64,000 nucleotides of DNA from SZUA-229 sp964531165 (GTDB lineage Bacteria > Pseudomonadota > Gammaproteobacteria > SZUA-229): assembly GCA_964531165.1 (NCBI GenBank), contig CAZHEA010000008.1:6641-70640 (forward strand). The letters are read 5' to 3'. Shown piece by piece: positions 27,538-36,399 of this stretch. How positions within the stretch are numbered: the stretch's first letter is position 1; every line of letters begins with the position of its first letter. Position numbers and translations under genes: made by a program. The notes below the pieces were generated by a model that was given only the letters and a program-made list of their open reading frames with translations, had not been told where the DNA came from and made no database searches.

Positions 27538-28869
27538 ATGCGTAAACACATCAAACACTCCGGTCGTTGGCTTATCTCTCATAAAGACTGGAAAGCTAAT
27601 TTTATTTTTATGCTCGGTGGTACCGCAGTTGGTTTAGTCGCGGTATTTATGGCGGTGTCCAGTGAATGGGCTAATCATACGTTTTTTCATATTGTTGAAA
27701 AAAATAGTTATCTGCCTTTTATTATTTCACCAGTTGGTTTAATTCTGATTGTTTTTTTAACGCGAAAATTTTTCCCCGGCTCAGAAGGCAGTGGTATTCC
27801 ACAGGTAGTTGCTACCCTTGAGTTGGGCCATAAAGATGAGCGCAGTGTTCTGCTCACTATGCGTATTGCCTTTGGTAAAGTGATGTTGTGTATTTTAGGC
27901 TTATTAAGTGGCGCATCCATCGGCCGTGAAGGTCCAACTGTGCATGTGGGTGCCGCAATAATGTTCTCCATGCGCCGCTTTGTGCGTTTTCGTGACTTTG
28001 ATATGGAACGTGCATTAATCATTACCGGTGGTGCTGCTGGTGTTGCCGCCGCATTTAATACACCATTGGCTGGAATTGTTTTTGCCATTGAAGAACTCAG
28101 TCGTTCGTTTGAAGTGCGCACCCGGGGCCTGGTGTTAGCCGGTGTCGTCACCTCGGCGATTGTGGCGATTGCTTTTTTAGATAATTATACTTATTTTGGT
28201 ACTACCAGTCCTTCCATTGATCTGACTCATGCGATAGTGCCAGTGCTGGTTTGCGGAGTTGTTTGTGGTTTGTTAGGTGGCGTTTTCAGTTTAATGCTCA
28301 TTCACGGTAGCCGCTGGGTTTCACCATTTAGAAATAATAATCCATATGTGGTTGCGGGTTTATGTGGTTTGGGTATTGCAGTTATCGGATTTTATTCCGG
28401 CCATTTAACCTATGGCAGTGGTTATGCAGAAGCTAAAGCCATTATGGAAAATACCGGCGAAATTGGTGCCAGTTATGGTTACCTGAAATTATTAGCAACA
28501 GCAACTTCGTATTTAAGTGGAATTCCAGGTGGTATATTCGCACCGTCTTTAGCGACCGGCGCAGGGATTGGTGTGCACATTTCTGAATGGCTAACAAACT
28601 ATCCTTATGGTGCAATTATTTTATTTGCAATGGTTGGTTATTTTTCAGGCGTAGTACAGGCCCCGATTACAGCATTTGTAATTGTCATGGAAATGACAGA
28701 TCAGCATGCATTGATTCTACCGCTGATGGTTACCGCCTATCTGGCGGCAGGTATTTCCAAATCGATTTGTAAAACACCGATTTATAGTACGTTAGCGGAT
28801 AATTTTTTGCCTGACCATAAAAAGATACATGGTGCTAAAGAAACGGCTGGCGAAAAACAAAAAGACTAA
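27538..28869 (+). CDS. clcA: ClC-type chloride/proton antiporter
   Basis: This is an inner-membrane ClC protein of 443 residues. It has the selectivity-filter motifs GSGIPQV, GREGPTVHVG (with the external gating Glu) and GGIFAPSLATGAGIG, and an EE pair in FAIEELSRSF where the internal proton Glu of ClcA lies. These features point to Cl-/H+ exchange rather than a channel; in E. coli ClcA helps acid resistance. There is no CBS domain. The last codons (EKQKD) lie in a palindrome shared with the convergent gene. No good ribosome binding site is seen at the ATG. Confidence 0.92.
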   Translation: MRKHIKHSGRWLISHKDWKANFIFMLGGTAVGLVAVFMAVSSEWANHTFFHIVEKNSYLPFIISPVGLILIVFLTRKFFPGSEGSGIPQVVATLELGHKDERSVLLTMRIAFGKVMLCILGLLSGASIGREGPTVHVGAAIMFSMRRFVRFRDFDMERALIITGGAAGVAAAFNTPLAGIVFAIEELSRSFEVRTRGLVLAGVVTSAIVAIAFLDNYTYFGTTSPSIDLTHAIVPVLVCGVVCGLLGGVFSLMLIHGSRWVSPFRNNNPYVVAGLCGLGIAVIGFYSGHLTYGSGYAEAKAIMENTGEIGASYGYLKLLATATSYLSGIPGGIFAPSLATGAGIGVHISEWLTNYPYGAIILFAMVGYFSGVVQAPITAFVIVMEMTDQHALILPLMVTAYLAAGISKSICKTPIYSTLADNFLPDHKKIHGAKETAGEKQKD

Positions 28870-28896
28870 CGCTAATTAACGCTAGTCTTTTTGTTT
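28855..28896. terminator. Bidirectional terminator / gene-end palindrome
   Basis: Arms AAACAAAAAGACTA (28855-28868) and TAGTCTTTTTGTTT (28883-28896) are perfect 14-base complements around a 14-base spacer. Both convergent genes end inside it: the clcA stop is at 28867-28869 and that of the minus-strand gene at 28882-28884. Runs of T on both strands fit a terminator working in both directions. Confidence 0.8.
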
Positions 28897-30006
28897 TTCT
28901 TTAAATGGCGAGGCTGCAATAAGCTGTTTACCATATTCGTTCAGTGCAGATGATTCCTGCTGTAAGTGCTGCGCCAGTATGCGGTTAAATTCAGTGTGAT
29001 TTACCTGATGTGCCGACCAGGTTTTAACCGGTAAAAAACCGCGTGAAATTTTATGTTCACCCTGTGCGCCGGGTTCAAATGTTTTTAAGCCGTTATTAAT
29101 GCAGTATTCGATGCCGGTGTAATAGCAGACTTCAAAATGCAGGCTGTCATATTCTTCAAGGCAGCCCCAGTGTCTACCATATAGCGTGTCTTTACCTTCT
29201 ATGCATATAGCGCCCGCCACTACTTCGTCGTTATAATAGGCAAATATAATAAGCAATGTTTTTGCAATGGATTTAAAGAAATCAAGGCTTAAAGTAGGGG
29301 CGCCTGATTTTTTCATAAAAGTAATTTTATAAAAGTAGTAAATTTTCTGCCATTGCTCGTTGTTTAGATCACTGCCGTTAAATGTTTTAATATCAATGTT
29401 CTGGTCACGAACTTTGCGCCGTTCCTGCTTTATGTTTTTTCGTTTTTTTGGTTTTAGCTCAGCCAGAAAGTCATCAAAACTTTTATAGTTATTGTTGTGC
29501 CAGTGAAACTGATAATCGAATCGTTGCAAGTCTGTGTGTTGTTTTAAAACCTCAAAATCATCAGTCAGATTAAATAGCCAGTGAGTGCCTGAGTAATTGT
29601 TTTTAGTGGAAAAATCCAGTGCAAATTTAATTAAAGTGCTTTTTATTGTCGAATCGTTATTTTCAGCCAGAATTCTTGGGCCCTGACAGGGAGAGTAGGG
29701 GATGGCGATGACGAGTTTTGGATAATAGTTTACTCCTGAGCGCTTATAGGCATCAGCCCAGGCCCAGTCAAAAACAAACTCCCCATAGGAATTATGTTTT
29801 TCATAAGCGGGCATGGCGCCTATTAATTCATTCTTATCATTGTGGATTAGAAAATATTTTGGTAACCAGCCAAACTTTTCCAGGCATTGTCCGGTTTCGA
29901 AAGCCAGTAAAAAGTCATGTTGTATGAATGGGTTTTTATCTCCGGCGATATTATTCCATTGTTTGGCTGGAATGTTTTTGAGGGAGTTTATTATACTGAG
30001 TTGCAT
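28882..30006 (-). CDS. FemAB-like/GNAT (DUF482) protein
   Basis: This 374-residue protein belongs to the DUF482/FemAB_like group of the GNAT superfamily, sometimes annotated as 'peptidogalycan biosynthesis protein'. Typical stretches are NPFIQHDFLLAFETG, FDWAWADAYKRSG near residue 80, YSPCQGPRIL, and a GNAT-like core (FYKITFMKKSG, AGAICIEGKDTLYGRHWG, FEPGAQGEHKISRGF). The substrate is unknown. It is convergent with clcA; the last five residues are the same as those of ClcA because both are encoded by one palindrome. Confidence 0.85.
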   Translation of the reverse strand: MQLSIINSLKNIPAKQWNNIAGDKNPFIQHDFLLAFETGQCLEKFGWLPKYFLIHNDKNELIGAMPAYEKHNSYGEFVFDWAWADAYKRSGVNYYPKLVIAIPYSPCQGPRILAENNDSTIKSTLIKFALDFSTKNNYSGTHWLFNLTDDFEVLKQHTDLQRFDYQFHWHNNNYKSFDDFLAELKPKKRKNIKQERRKVRDQNIDIKTFNGSDLNNEQWQKIYYFYKITFMKKSGAPTLSLDFFKSIAKTLLIIFAYYNDEVVAGAICIEGKDTLYGRHWGCLEEYDSLHFEVCYYTGIEYCINNGLKTFEPGAQGEHKISRGFLPVKTWSAHQVNHTEFNRILAQHLQQESSALNEYGKQLIAASPFKEKQKD

Positions 30007-30074
30007 GCTATATTCGATTAGTGTGCTTTAAACAGTTGCCGGGAGAAGCCTGGAATTTTATCAGATTTGGTAAG

Positions 30075-30485
30075 TCAGTTAAATAAGGAATACAGTTCGG
30101 TCTCTTCTTTTTCTATGCGAGTTAACAGAGCATTAATGATTGTTTTAGTATCGTTAACATAGTCTGCCGGATTGTGTTGAATATTTTCTTTAGACAGATA
30201 TTTGTTTTTGTAATCTGCATAGGCGCTGGTGGTTTCCAGTAGTTCGTTGCGCATGGAGATAGAGGTATTTTTGATTAGTGAGTTTTTATGGGAAAGAAGT
30301 TGAGGGTATAAATTTTCATCTTCTGATTGTAGGTGCAGCGATAAAATATTATCTAAAGTGGTAAATATTTTTAAAACAAATTCAGGATCCTGTTTCACTT
30401 CATCAATGGTGCCGAGTGATAGTAATTGCTTACATAGTGTAATAATGATTTTATGCTGGCTTTGGTAGCGCTTAATAATGTTCAT
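30075..30485 (-). CDS. Hemerythrin-like (HHE) domain protein
   Basis: This 136-residue, all-helical protein has a hemerythrin/HHE-like pattern: an N-terminal His (residue ~11 in SQHKII), HLQSEDENLYPQL in the second helix (HxxxE), and a last helix IEKEETELYSLF. The final position that usually has His has Glu, and the number of His ligands is low, so a normal di-iron oxygen-binding site is doubtful. An AAGGAAG site precedes the ATG, directly after a long perfect hairpin. It lies between trxB and the DUF482 gene, all on the minus strand. Confidence 0.6.
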   Translation of the reverse strand: MNIIKRYQSQHKIIITLCKQLLSLGTIDEVKQDPEFVLKIFTTLDNILSLHLQSEDENLYPQLLSHKNSLIKNTSISMRNELLETTSAYADYKNKYLSKENIQHNPADYVNDTKTIINALLTRIEKEETELYSLFN

Positions 30486-30500
30486 GAACTTCCTTATTAT

Positions 30501-30554
30501 ATTGTATTTAATCAGGTGTTATGTAACAGGAGCCTGGACCTGATTAAATACAAT
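30501..30554. repeat. Perfect 17-base inverted repeat between the hemerythrin-like gene and trxB
   Basis: ATTGTATTTAATCAGGT (30501-30517) and ACCTGATTAAATACAAT (30538-30554) are exact complements around a 20-base loop. Read on the minus strand it follows the trxB stop and sits just before the ribosome binding site of the next gene. It has no T-run, so a regulatory or attenuator structure is as likely as a terminator. Confidence 0.75.
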
Positions 30555-30563
30555 TATAGACGA

Positions 30564-31520
30564 TTAATCTTCTAATTCATCCAGATACTTTTCCGCATCC
30601 AGAGCTGCCATGCAACCTGCGCCCGCTGAGGTGACCGCCTGCTTGTAAATCTGATCGGCGACATCTCCGGCCGCAAAAATGCCGGGGATAGATGTTGCAG
30701 TTGCATTGCCTTTAGTTCCTGCCTGTACGGTTACGTAACCATTGTCCATATCCAGCTGGCCGGCAAAAATATCTGTATTGGGCTTGTGACCGATGGCGAT
30801 AAATACACCGGCTAAATCAATGTCAGTGGTGCTGTCATCTTTTGTGCTTTTAATGCGAATACCGGTTACGCCGCTGTCATCGCCCAGTACTTCATCCAGT
30901 GTGCTATCCCATGCAATGGTGACATTGCCGGTGGCCGCACGTTCTTTTAAGCGATCCGCTAGAATTTTTTCCGAGCGGAACTGGTCGCGGCGATGCACGA
31001 TAGTAACGTGATCGGCAATATTGGCCAGGTACAGGGCTTCTTCAACCGCGGTGTTGCCACCACCGATAACCGCGACTTTCTGGCCTCGATAAAAGAAACC
31101 ATCGCAGGTAGCGCAGGCTGATACGCCTTTACCTTTAAATGCTTCTTCTGACTCCATACCCAGATACATAGCGCTAGCGCCGGTGGCAATGATCAGTGCA
31201 TCGCAGGTGTATTCGTGGGAGTCGCCACTGAGCTTAAACGGGCGAGCATTCAGGTCGGTGGTGTGGATATGGTCGAAAATGATTTCAGTGCCGAAGCGTT
31301 CAGCATGGGCTTTCATGCGCTCCATCAATTCGGGGCCCTGTACGCCTTCATTATCACCGGGCCAGTTATCTACATCAGTGGTGGTGGTTAACTGTCCACC
31401 CATTTCCATGCCGGTAACAATTACCGGGTTTAAGTTTGCACGTGCCGCGTAAACTGCTGCCGAATAGCCCGCCGGGCCGGAGCCTAGAATTAATAGTTTG
31501 CAATGCTTGTTGTCGCTCAT
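30564..31520 (-). CDS. trxB: Thioredoxin reductase (NADPH)
   Basis: TrxB reduces thioredoxin with NADPH and FAD. The 318-residue product has the FAD motif ILGSGPAGYSAAVYAARA, the redox-active CATC (Cys136 and Cys139, in SACATCDGFF), the NADPH motif VIGGGNTAVEEALYLA, and GIFAAGDVAD near the end. CGGAGAA precedes the ATG. It is divergent from ftsK, matching the widely conserved trxB-ftsK-lolA-rarA neighbourhood. Confidence 0.97.
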   Translation of the reverse strand: MSDNKHCKLLILGSGPAGYSAAVYAARANLNPVIVTGMEMGGQLTTTTDVDNWPGDNEGVQGPELMERMKAHAERFGTEIIFDHIHTTDLNARPFKLSGDSHEYTCDALIIATGASAMYLGMESEEAFKGKGVSACATCDGFFYRGQKVAVIGGGNTAVEEALYLANIADHVTIVHRRDQFRSEKILADRLKERAATGNVTIAWDSTLDEVLGDDSGVTGIRIKSTKDDSTTDIDLAGVFIAIGHKPNTDIFAGQLDMDNGYVTVQAGTKGNATATSIPGIFAAGDVADQIYKQAVTSAGAGCMAALDAEKYLDELED

Positions 31521-31869
31521 GTAGATTCTCCGAAAGAGTGGGCTAGATTAAGTGTATAGCTTGAATTTTTAGTATTGGTAAATTTGGCGGTATTCTAGCA
31601 AAAGAATCTTAAGGCGTCCTTAGACAATAGATTCAATGTTAAGATTTTTCTCAGTTCTATTAAATCTCCCCCAGCCCCTCTTTTACTCAGAGGGGAGTAA
31701 CAGCCTCCTCCTTAGAAAAAGGGGATTTACACATGAGGTAGAAGGAGGGCGCAATCAGCCACTATAGAGTTCTGCGTTATGCTGTTATACTTCCGCGAAG
31801 GTAAAAATGCGTTTTTAATCAACGAATTGTACTAAATATTTAAACTCATATTTTATAGGATAGAACACA
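31521..31869. other. trxB-ftsK divergent intergenic region
   Basis: This 349-base region must hold both divergent promoters. Its middle (31663-31735) is a dispersed repeat described separately. No small gene is evident. Confidence 0.5.
31663..31735. repeat. Dispersed C-rich/G-rich palindromic repeat, copy 1
   Basis: It starts AAATCTCCCCCAGCCCCTCT and ends with GGGGATTTAC, forming an outer palindrome with an inner CCCCTCT...AGAGGGG pair. A shorter relative lies at 59132-59202 next to bamE. Confidence 0.6.
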
Positions 31870-34221
31870 TTGGCACAGGCGCGCCGTAAAAAAGATGATA
31901 ACCAGTTAAACAGTCTTTCCGGGCTGACGATCCACATTAATCGTGGCCTGCGTGAAGCGGCCCTGTTTATTCTGCTGGCTATTGCCTTATTTATTCTAAC
32001 TGCTCTGGTAACCCATAATATTCAGGATCCGGGCTGGTCCTATTCGGGTCCGTCTTCCAGTATTCACAATTTAGCGGGGGTGGTTGGAGCCTGGTTCTCC
32101 GATGTGCTGTATTCCCTGTTTGGTTACCTGAGTTACCTGTTTCCGGTGATGATTGCTTACAGCGGCTGGCTAGTGCTGCGTGAGCGTACTGAAGAGGGTG
32201 AAATTGATTTTCGGGTACTGGGCATTCGCTGGCTGGGCTTTTTTATGACCCTGGCAACCGGCTGTGCATTAATTAGTCTGCATTTTGTGATTCCACCCGA
32301 TACCCTGCCCAATAATGATGGTGGCGGTATTTTGGGCTTGTGGATTGGTGATGGAATGGCAGCTGCACTCGGCGTGCTGGGTTCAACCTTAATTTTACTG
32401 GCGGTTTTTTTAGCGGGCATTACGGTATTCACCGGCCTGTCATGGCTGCGTTTAATGGATATGATTGGTGATGGTCTGCTGAATAGTTTTGAGTGGCTGC
32501 AGTCCAAAGTTAAGGCCTATAAAGAATTACGTGAAGAAAAGAAAGAGGGCGAAATTGCCCGTGAAAGCCGTGAAACTCGCGTCAAGGCCGAAACCATTAA
32601 GAAAGAGGCGCGCAAAAAGCCGGTGCGTATTGAGCCGGTCATTAATAAAGTAGAAGTCAGTGAGCGCCACTCCAGAGAAAGCCAGATCTCACTGTTTGAG
32701 GATACTAGCGGCGCCGATACTGAGTTGCCACCGTTGCGTTTATTAGATGAAGCGGTTCGTTCTGGTAAAGGTTTGTCCACCGATGCACTGGAAGCGCTTT
32801 CGCGATTAGTCGAAATTAAACTTAAAGATTTTAATATCGATGTGGAAGTGATGGCGGTACACCCGGGGCCGGTGATTACGCGTTTTGAAATGCAGCCGGC
32901 CGCCGGTGTAAAAGCCAGTAAAATTACCGCATTGTCAAAAGACCTGGCTCGCTCATTATCAGTACAGTCAGTGCGGGTAGTGGAAGTCATTCCAGGGAAA
33001 ACGTATGTGGGTCTGGAAATTCCAAATGAGCACAAAGAGATTGTTTCGCTAAGCGAAATTTTAATGTCTAAAGCCTACGATAAAACCTCTTCGCCGTTAA
33101 CGGTAGCGTTGGGTAAAGATATTTCAGGCCAGCCAATGGTGGCAGATCTAGGTAAGATGCCGCATTTGTTAGTCGCTGGAACCACCGGCTCGGGTAAATC
33201 TGTGGGTATTAATACCATGTTAATTAGCCTGCTATATAAGAGTACGCCGGAGGAAGTGCGGCTAATATTAATTGACCCGAAAATGTTAGAGTTGAATGTT
33301 TACGATAACATCCCGCATTTATTAACGCCCGTTGTCACTGACATGAGTGAAGCCGCGAATGCCCTGCGTTGGGCAGTGGGGGAAATGGAAAATCGTTATA
33401 AACTAATGGCGTCGCTGGGGGTGAGAAATATCGCCGGCTATAATAAAAAAGTATTAGAAGCCATTGAAGCGGGCGAGCCAATTAAAGATCCGTTATTTGT
33501 AAAAGATGAATTACTGGGTGGCGATGCCGAAGCACAGGATTTAAAAGCCCTGCCTTTTATTGTCGTCGTCGTCGATGAATTTGCCGACTTAGTTATGGTC
33601 GTGGGTAAAAAAATAGAAGAGTTAATTGCGCGCCTCGCACAAAAAGCTCGCGCTTCCGGTATTCATTTAATACTCGCCACTCAACGTCCCTCGGTGGATG
33701 TGATAACCGGCTTAATTAAATCCAATATTCCGAGTCGCATTGCGTTTCAGGTTTCATCAAAAGTTGATTCGCGAACTATTTTAGATCAGATGGGTGCCGA
33801 GCAATTACTCGGCCACGGTGATATGTTATTTATGAATGCGGGTAGCAGTATCCCCGAGCGGGTGCATGGCGCATTTGTTGATGACCACGAAGTGCATGCG
33901 GTATGTGAGCATATTCGGGCACAGGCTAAACCTAATTACATTGAAAATCTAATTCATGATAATAGTGATGTGATTAAGTTACCCGGTGAAGGTCCCGCGC
34001 TGGGCGCAGGGGAAGCGGAAAGTGATGTGCTTTATGATGAAGCCGTTAAAATTGTCACCGAATCGGGCAAAGCCTCTATCTCTTATGTGCAGCGGCGTTT
34101 AAAAGTCGGTTACAACCGTGCAGCGCGAATGGTCGAAGATATGGAGGCGGCGGGTGTTGTTACTGCAATGCAGTCGAACGGGCAGCGTGAAGTGCTGGCG
34201 CCACCTCCGCCAGAGTACTGA
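31870..34221 (+). CDS. ftsK: DNA translocase FtsK
   Basis: FtsK anchors at the division septum and pumps DNA to allow chromosome dimer resolution. The 783-residue product has four N-terminal membrane segments (about 30-200), a short charged linker (about 215-290), then the motor with Walker A GTTGSGKSVGIN and Walker B VVVDEFADL. A C-terminal winged-helix gamma domain (ASISYVQRRLKVGYNRAARMV) reads KOPS. The linker is far shorter than in E. coli (1329 residues total) but normal for many species. Start is TTG at 31870 with AGGA 8 bases upstream. The stop codon lies within a 16-base-arm hairpin. Confidence 0.97.
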   Translation: MAQARRKKDDNQLNSLSGLTIHINRGLREAALFILLAIALFILTALVTHNIQDPGWSYSGPSSSIHNLAGVVGAWFSDVLYSLFGYLSYLFPVMIAYSGWLVLRERTEEGEIDFRVLGIRWLGFFMTLATGCALISLHFVIPPDTLPNNDGGGILGLWIGDGMAAALGVLGSTLILLAVFLAGITVFTGLSWLRLMDMIGDGLLNSFEWLQSKVKAYKELREEKKEGEIARESRETRVKAETIKKEARKKPVRIEPVINKVEVSERHSRESQISLFEDTSGADTELPPLRLLDEAVRSGKGLSTDALEALSRLVEIKLKDFNIDVEVMAVHPGPVITRFEMQPAAGVKASKITALSKDLARSLSVQSVRVVEVIPGKTYVGLEIPNEHKEIVSLSEILMSKAYDKTSSPLTVALGKDISGQPMVADLGKMPHLLVAGTTGSGKSVGINTMLISLLYKSTPEEVRLILIDPKMLELNVYDNIPHLLTPVVTDMSEAANALRWAVGEMENRYKLMASLGVRNIAGYNKKVLEAIEAGEPIKDPLFVKDELLGGDAEAQDLKALPFIVVVVDEFADLVMVVGKKIEELIARLAQKARASGIHLILATQRPSVDVITGLIKSNIPSRIAFQVSSKVDSRTILDQMGAEQLLGHGDMLFMNAGSSIPERVHGAFVDDHEVHAVCEHIRAQAKPNYIENLIHDNSDVIKLPGEGPALGAGEAESDVLYDEAVKIVTESGKASISYVQRRLKVGYNRAARMVEDMEAAGVVTAMQSNGQREVLAPPPPEY

Positions 34222-34248
34222 TTAAAAAATTGAATCAGTACTCTGGCG
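34208..34248 (+). repeat. Perfect 16-base-arm hairpin spanning the ftsK stop codon
   Basis: CGCCAGAGTACTGATT (34208-34223) pairs exactly with AATCAGTACTCTGGCG (34233-34248) around a 9-base AT loop. The upstream arm contains the last ftsK codons and the TGA. No T-run follows, so it may act as an mRNA 3'-end stabiliser. Confidence 0.8.
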
Positions 34249-34345
34249 AGTTGCGATTTAGCTTAACAATATTTTTATTATTGGCACAAGTATTCGAAAA
34301 TAATGCAGTTTCTGCTGATTTTTAGATTAAAGGTAAAATTAAAAC

Positions 34346-34969
34346 ATGCTCAAAAAGTTATTTACATTCGGCTTACTGCTTATCAGCTTCAACCTGTTGG
34401 CAAAAGATATTGCTACGCAAATTGAATTGGAAAAATTTCTCGACAGCACGTCCAGTTTATCCGCGCGCTTTCAGCAAAAATTAGTTGATAAATATGGCTA
34501 TCTGTTGCAGCAGTCAGCCGGTGACTTAAGTATGCAGCGCCCGGGAAAATTTCGCTGGGATTACATTTTACCTTACCCACAAAATATTATTTCTAATGGT
34601 AAAAAAATCTGGATGTATGACTCAGAGCTTGAGCAGGCGAATGTGCGTGCTTATGATCAGGTGTTAGCATCTTCACCGGTTAACCTGTTGGACAAAAATC
34701 AGAAGTTAAATATTGAGTTTATTGTTAGCTCAATGCCGGAAGAGTATGGCCAGCACTGGGTTAAACTTACGCCTAAGGATAGTGGCAATGATTTTAAGGA
34801 AATGCAGGTAGGGCTACAGAATGGAAAAATTAAAACCATGCGCTTCATTGATAATTTTGAGCAAACAACTGAAATTGAATTTGAGCAGATGGTGGTGAAT
34901 CCGAAATTTAAAAGTAATTACTTTGAGTTTGTTGCGCCAGAAGGTACCGATGTTGTTGGAGATTTTTAA
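34346..34969 (+). CDS. lolA: Outer-membrane lipoprotein carrier protein LolA
   Basis: LolA carries lipoproteins across the periplasm from LolCDE to LolB. The 207-residue product has a signal peptide (cleavage after LLAK/A region, about residue 19) and family stretches SSLSARFQQ, GDLSMQRPGKFRWDY, YPQNIISNGKKIWMYD and the Asp/Leu-rich central section. AAAGG precedes the ATG. Position between ftsK and rarA is the conserved one. Confidence 0.94.
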   Translation: MLKKLFTFGLLLISFNLLAKDIATQIELEKFLDSTSSLSARFQQKLVDKYGYLLQQSAGDLSMQRPGKFRWDYILPYPQNIISNGKKIWMYDSELEQANVRAYDQVLASSPVNLLDKNQKLNIEFIVSSMPEEYGQHWVKLTPKDSGNDFKEMQVGLQNGKIKTMRFIDNFEQTTEIEFEQMVVNPKFKSNYFEFVAPEGTDVVGDF

Positions 34970-35027
34970 TTTTAACTAGCGTGTCTATTGCCGTGTGTTT
35001 TCTTATTTATTTTTACATAACCGAATA

Positions 35028-36329
35028 ATGTCCAATAATAACTACCAGCCATTAGCCGACAGAATTAGACCAGATCAACTTGATGACTATCTGGGGCAAA
35101 GTCACATCCTCGGCAAAGACAAACCCCTGCGGGTAGCAATCGAAACCGGCAAACTACATTCGATGATTTTCTGGGGCCCTCCAGGCACAGGAAAAACGAC
35201 ACTTGCTCGACTGATTTCAAATTATTCAGATGCACAGTTTTTATCCGTGTCGGCAGTTTTATCCGGCGTAAAAGATATCAGGGCAGCGATTGACAAAGCC
35301 CATCAGTTTTACGATGTGTATCAGAAACCCAGTATTTTATTTGTCGATGAAGTGCATCGCTTTAATAAATCCCAGCAGGATGCATTTTTGCCATTTGTAG
35401 AAGATGGCACGGTAAGCTTTATTGGTGCGACCACCGAAAACCCATCGTTTGAATTAAATAATGCGTTGTTATCACGCTGCAAAACCTATGTTTTAAAATC
35501 GATTCAGGTAGATGAAATGAGTCGTTTGTTAAAGCGTGCGCTGCACGATAAAGCGTTGGGTTTAGGTGAGCGTAATGTCGCCATTGCCGATGATATGATA
35601 GAGCTGATTGCTAGTCAGGCGGATGGTGATGCGCGCCGGGCATTAAATTTTCTTGAAATTGCAGTTGATCTGGCAACAGATGATAATGGTCAACTTAGCG
35701 TAAATGAAAATATTGTCCATGAAGTCACCTCGCAAACCCTGCGGCGCTTTGATAAAGGCGGTGATTTATTCTACGACCAGATTTCTGCTATGCATAAATC
35801 AGTGCGCGGCAGTAATCCGGATGCGGCGCTTTACTGGATGTGCCGAATGCTTGATGGCGGTTGTGATCCTATTTATCTGGCGCGTCGAATTGTGCGCATC
35901 GCATCTGAAGATATTGGTAATGCAGATCCACGTGGTTTAGAAATTGCGTTAAATGCCTGGCATACCTATGAGCGTTTAGGCAGCCCGGAAGGTGAGCTTG
36001 CATTAGCACAGGCGGTAAGCTATCTGGCCTGTGCACCAAAATCCAATGCGGTATATATGGCCTATAAGTCGGCAATGCAATTGGCTAAAGACAGTGGCTC
36101 GATGGATGTACCGACTCATTTGCGCAACGCGCCAACGAATTTAATGAAAGAGCTGGGCTATGGAAAAGATTACCGCTATGCACATGATGAAGCAGATGGT
36201 TTTGCGGCAGGGGAAACTTATTTTCCTGAAACAATGGGTGAGCAAGAAATATATCATCCAGTAAAGCGTGGGCTGGAAATAAAAATTAAAGAAAAGCTGG
36301 ACTATTTACGCTCACTAAGTAAAAAATAA
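35028..36329 (+). CDS. rarA: Replication-associated recombination protein RarA
   Basis: RarA (MgsA) is an AAA+ ATPase, related to clamp loaders, that acts at stalled replication forks. The product (433 residues from ATG 35028) has PLADRIRPDQLDDYLGQSHIL, Walker A GPPGTGKTTLA, Walker B ILFVDEVHRFNKSQQDAFLP, sensor 1 GATTENPSFELN, and GDARRALNFLE. The frame is open back to GTG 34995, but that adds an unlikely hydrophobic 11-residue extension; ATG 35028 begins the family N-terminus. serS, which often follows, is not here. Confidence 0.95.
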   Translation: MSNNNYQPLADRIRPDQLDDYLGQSHILGKDKPLRVAIETGKLHSMIFWGPPGTGKTTLARLISNYSDAQFLSVSAVLSGVKDIRAAIDKAHQFYDVYQKPSILFVDEVHRFNKSQQDAFLPFVEDGTVSFIGATTENPSFELNNALLSRCKTYVLKSIQVDEMSRLLKRALHDKALGLGERNVAIADDMIELIASQADGDARRALNFLEIAVDLATDDNGQLSVNENIVHEVTSQTLRRFDKGGDLFYDQISAMHKSVRGSNPDAALYWMCRMLDGGCDPIYLARRIVRIASEDIGNADPRGLEIALNAWHTYERLGSPEGELALAQAVSYLACAPKSNAVYMAYKSAMQLAKDSGSMDVPTHLRNAPTNLMKELGYGKDYRYAHDEADGFAAGETYFPETMGEQEIYHPVKRGLEIKIKEKLDYLRSLSKK

Positions 36330-36399
36330 TTTTTTACAGATTATAAAAATTTAAAAGCAAACTTCGTATTACGAAAGGCTCCTGTCTACGTTCATTGTG

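Noticed and set aside
34995..35027. GTG start of rarA
   Set aside because: It would add an 11-residue hydrophobic stretch not seen in RarA and has no ribosome binding site.
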